From the NCBI GenBank assembly GCA_947625445.1, contig CANQOM010000074.1, positions 1-7,624 of the forward strand: 7,624 nucleotides of DNA, read 5' to 3'. This document shows positions 6,558 to 7,624 of this stretch, piece after piece. Made by a program: the position numbers and the translations under genes. This DNA comes from Candidatus Gastranaerophilales bacterium (GTDB lineage: Bacteria > Cyanobacteriota > Vampirovibrionia > Gastranaerophilales > Gastranaerophilaceae). Every line of letters begins with the position of its first letter. The stretch's first letter is position 1. The notes beneath the pieces were generated by a model. That model was not told the origin of the DNA. It saw only the letters and a list, made by a program, of their open reading frames with translations, and ran no database searches.

Positions 6558-7424
6558 TTATATTTTTTCTAATTCCGATATAACTTCATTAATTATATTT
6601 TCAGGAGTAGATGCACCTGCTGCTACCCCTATGTTTTTTACTTCTTTTATTAATTGCATATATTTGACTAAATCTTCTTTGGTTTCTATGTGAATTGTAT
6701 TTGTAATTGATGATAAAATCTCTGCCAAATGAGTTGTATTAGCACTCTTTTTACTTCCTACAACTATCATTAAATCTGACTCTTTTGCAAGTTTTCTTGC
6801 CTCTTCCTGCCTCATTGATGTGGATTTACATATAGTATTAAATATTTTTAATTCTGTTGTAACAGGAAGAAGATAATCTATTATTTCTTTTAAAAATTCT
6901 ATTTTTTGTGTTGTTTGAATAACAATTCCTATTTTTTTATTTGATTTAATTTTTTCTTCATTTAACTTTAAATACTCAATATCAGGAACAACAATAACAT
7001 TATCGGAATACATTTTAGCATTAGCTTCAATTGCAATAACTTCAGGATGTTCAGGTTTTCCCAGAATAATAACCAAATAACCTTCCTGAGCAAGTTGAAT
7101 AGCTTTTTGTTGAACTTTTTTTACATCAGGGCAAGTTAAATCAATAACTTCAAAACCTTTATCCTGCATTTCCTTAATTTTTAAAGGTGGCATACCGTGA
7201 CTTCTTACTATACATATCCCGTTTTCATTCTCAGGTAATTCATCAACGGTATTTATTCCTATTTGTTCAAGTTCTTTTATAACATGTGAATTATGAATCA
7301 ATTCACCAAGAACCCATACTTTCTTATCAGGGTTGTCTTTTTTAACTTGCTTTGTAGTTTCGACCGCTCTTTTGACTCCGTAACAGAATCCTGCGCCTTT
7401 AGCTAATTTTATATTTTTATTCAG
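6558..7424 (-). CDS. ispH: 4-hydroxy-3-methylbut-2-enyl diphosphate reductase (IspH/LytB), non-standard start
   Basis: IspH is the last enzyme of the MEP pathway, reducing HMBPP to IPP and DMAPP with an iron-sulfur cluster. Counting from CTG 7424, the three cluster cysteines are C14 (GAGFCYGVKRA), C98 (LTCPDV) and C199 (TICKST). Substrate-binding residues are visible as H44 (ELIHN), H76 (RSHG), H126 and E128 (EHPEV), the QTT at about 170-172, S227/N229 (KKSAN) and S272 (AGAST). Length (288 aa) fits the family. The frame is open up to a TAG at 7451-7449 but contains no ATG, GTG or TTG before TTG 7301, which would remove C14 and cannot be the real start. CTG 7424-7422 is the best candidate because GGAAG (7438-7434) lies 9 nt upstream. 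A frameshift near the 5' end is the alternative. Function is very sure, the exact start is not. Confidence 0.93.
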   Translation of the reverse strand: MNKNIKLAKGAGFCYGVKRAVETTKQVKKDNPDKKVWVLGELIHNSHVIKELEQIGINTVDELPENENGICIVRSHGMPPLKIKEMQDKGFEVIDLTCPDVKKVQQKAIQLAQEGYLVIILGKPEHPEVIAIEANAKMYSDNVIVVPDIEYLKLNEEKIKSNKKIGIVIQTTQKIEFLKEIIDYLLPVTTELKIFNTICKSTSMRQEEARKLAKESDLMIVVGSKKSANTTHLAEILSSITNTIHIETKEDLVKYMQLIKEVKNIGVAAGASTPENIINEVISELEKI

Positions 7425-7471
7425 TTTTCTTGACTTCCGTTCGTTGAACTAGCAAAAAGTTTCCTTTTCAC
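7421..7471 (-). other. Possible 16-codon leader reading frame overlapping the ispH start
   Basis: A GTG at 7471-7469 opens a 16-codon frame that ends at TGA 7423-7421, overlapping the proposed CTG start of ispH as CTGA, the geometry of translational coupling. It starts only 9 nt after the -10 box. An overlapping 12-codon TTG frame preceded by AAGGA lies in the third frame. Either may be chance; one extra A in the AAAA run at 7425-7428 would fuse the GTG frame to ispH. Confidence 0.25.
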
Positions 7472-7480
7472 AGTACTTTT

Positions 7481-7509
7481 TTTATATCATAAACATTTTT
7501 TTCAATCAA
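7481..7509 (-). promoter_or_regulatory. Promoter of the ispH-rpsA operon
   Basis: On the minus strand TTGATT (7509-7504), a 17-nt spacer and TATAAA (7486-7481), with TG one base before the -10 box, form an extended -10 sigma-70 promoter. The start of transcription would be near 7474, about 50 nt before the proposed ispH CTG start. It lies in the short gap after the upstream gene's stop. Confidence 0.6.
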
Positions 7510-7522
7510 TACTATCAAATAT

Positions 7523-7624
7523 TTATTCAAAAGGATTTTTATGAGTTGCCCATACTTGTATAATATTTATTATATTTTCACAACATTTTTTCATCGTTTC
7601 AATGGATACAAATTCTTTTTTTGA
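7523..7624 (-). CDS. C-terminal end of an unidentified protein (runs off the right edge)
   Basis: The minus strand is open from the window edge for 33 codons and stops at TAA 7525-7523. The residues (starting SKKEFVSIE, with paired cysteines in MKKCCENII, and ending WATHKNPFE) have the composition and A/T-ending codons of the real genes here, including Trp and Pro, and read as an amphipathic helix plus tail. The stop leaves a 72-nt gap to the ispH frame that holds the ispH promoter; no terminator hairpin is visible there. I do not recognise the family. It is too short to exclude a chance open frame entirely. Confidence 0.6.
   Translation of the reverse strand, partial: SKKEFVSIETMKKCCENIINIIQVWATHKNPFE

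Overview
The window (about one third G+C) holds seven protein-coding genes, two of them cut by the window edges, in three transcription units. The organism is probably a non-photosynthetic relative of Cyanobacteria (Melainabacteria/Vampirovibrionia, perhaps Gastranaerophilales). The clues are a ribosomal protein S1 whose N-terminal half reads like the cyanobacterial type, flagellar export and sigma genes in an AT-rich genome, the MEP isoprenoid enzyme IspH, and a small lineage-type hypothetical protein. This placement is inferred from protein character, not from a search.

Left part, plus strand (1-4586): the 3' end of flhB (flagellar export switch protein) is followed after 21-27 nt by a FliA/SigD-like sigma factor, an arrangement typical of flagellar operons. 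Next comes a full-length uvrA (nucleotide excision repair) behind a possible promoter of its own that would give a leaderless mRNA. A hairpin at 4592-4627 ends uvrA and, because both arms are A/T-flanked, probably also ends the convergent gene.

Middle, minus strand (4662-5461): a 178-aa hypothetical protein with a glycine-rich C-terminal membrane segment. Upstream of it lies a strong hairpin (5289-5319), then a 140-nt stretch after rpsA that has no recognised gene. That stretch is open in the rpsA frame for 46 codons and stops one base before the hairpin.

Right part, minus strand (5462-7624): an ispH-rpsA operon with a 16-nt gap and a good extended -10 promoter at 7481-7509. The ispH frame carries its essential first iron-sulfur cysteine upstream of every ATG/GTG/TTG in frame, so the gene either starts at a non-standard codon (best candidate CTG 7424-7422) or carries a frameshift near its start. 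The 3' end of another unrecognised gene runs off the right edge.

No mobile element, CRISPR array, tRNA or rRNA was seen. The window is mostly core genes. The items most worth checking are the ispH start, the post-rpsA segment, the leaderless uvrA promoter and the sigma factor with an acidic linker in place of most of domain 3.
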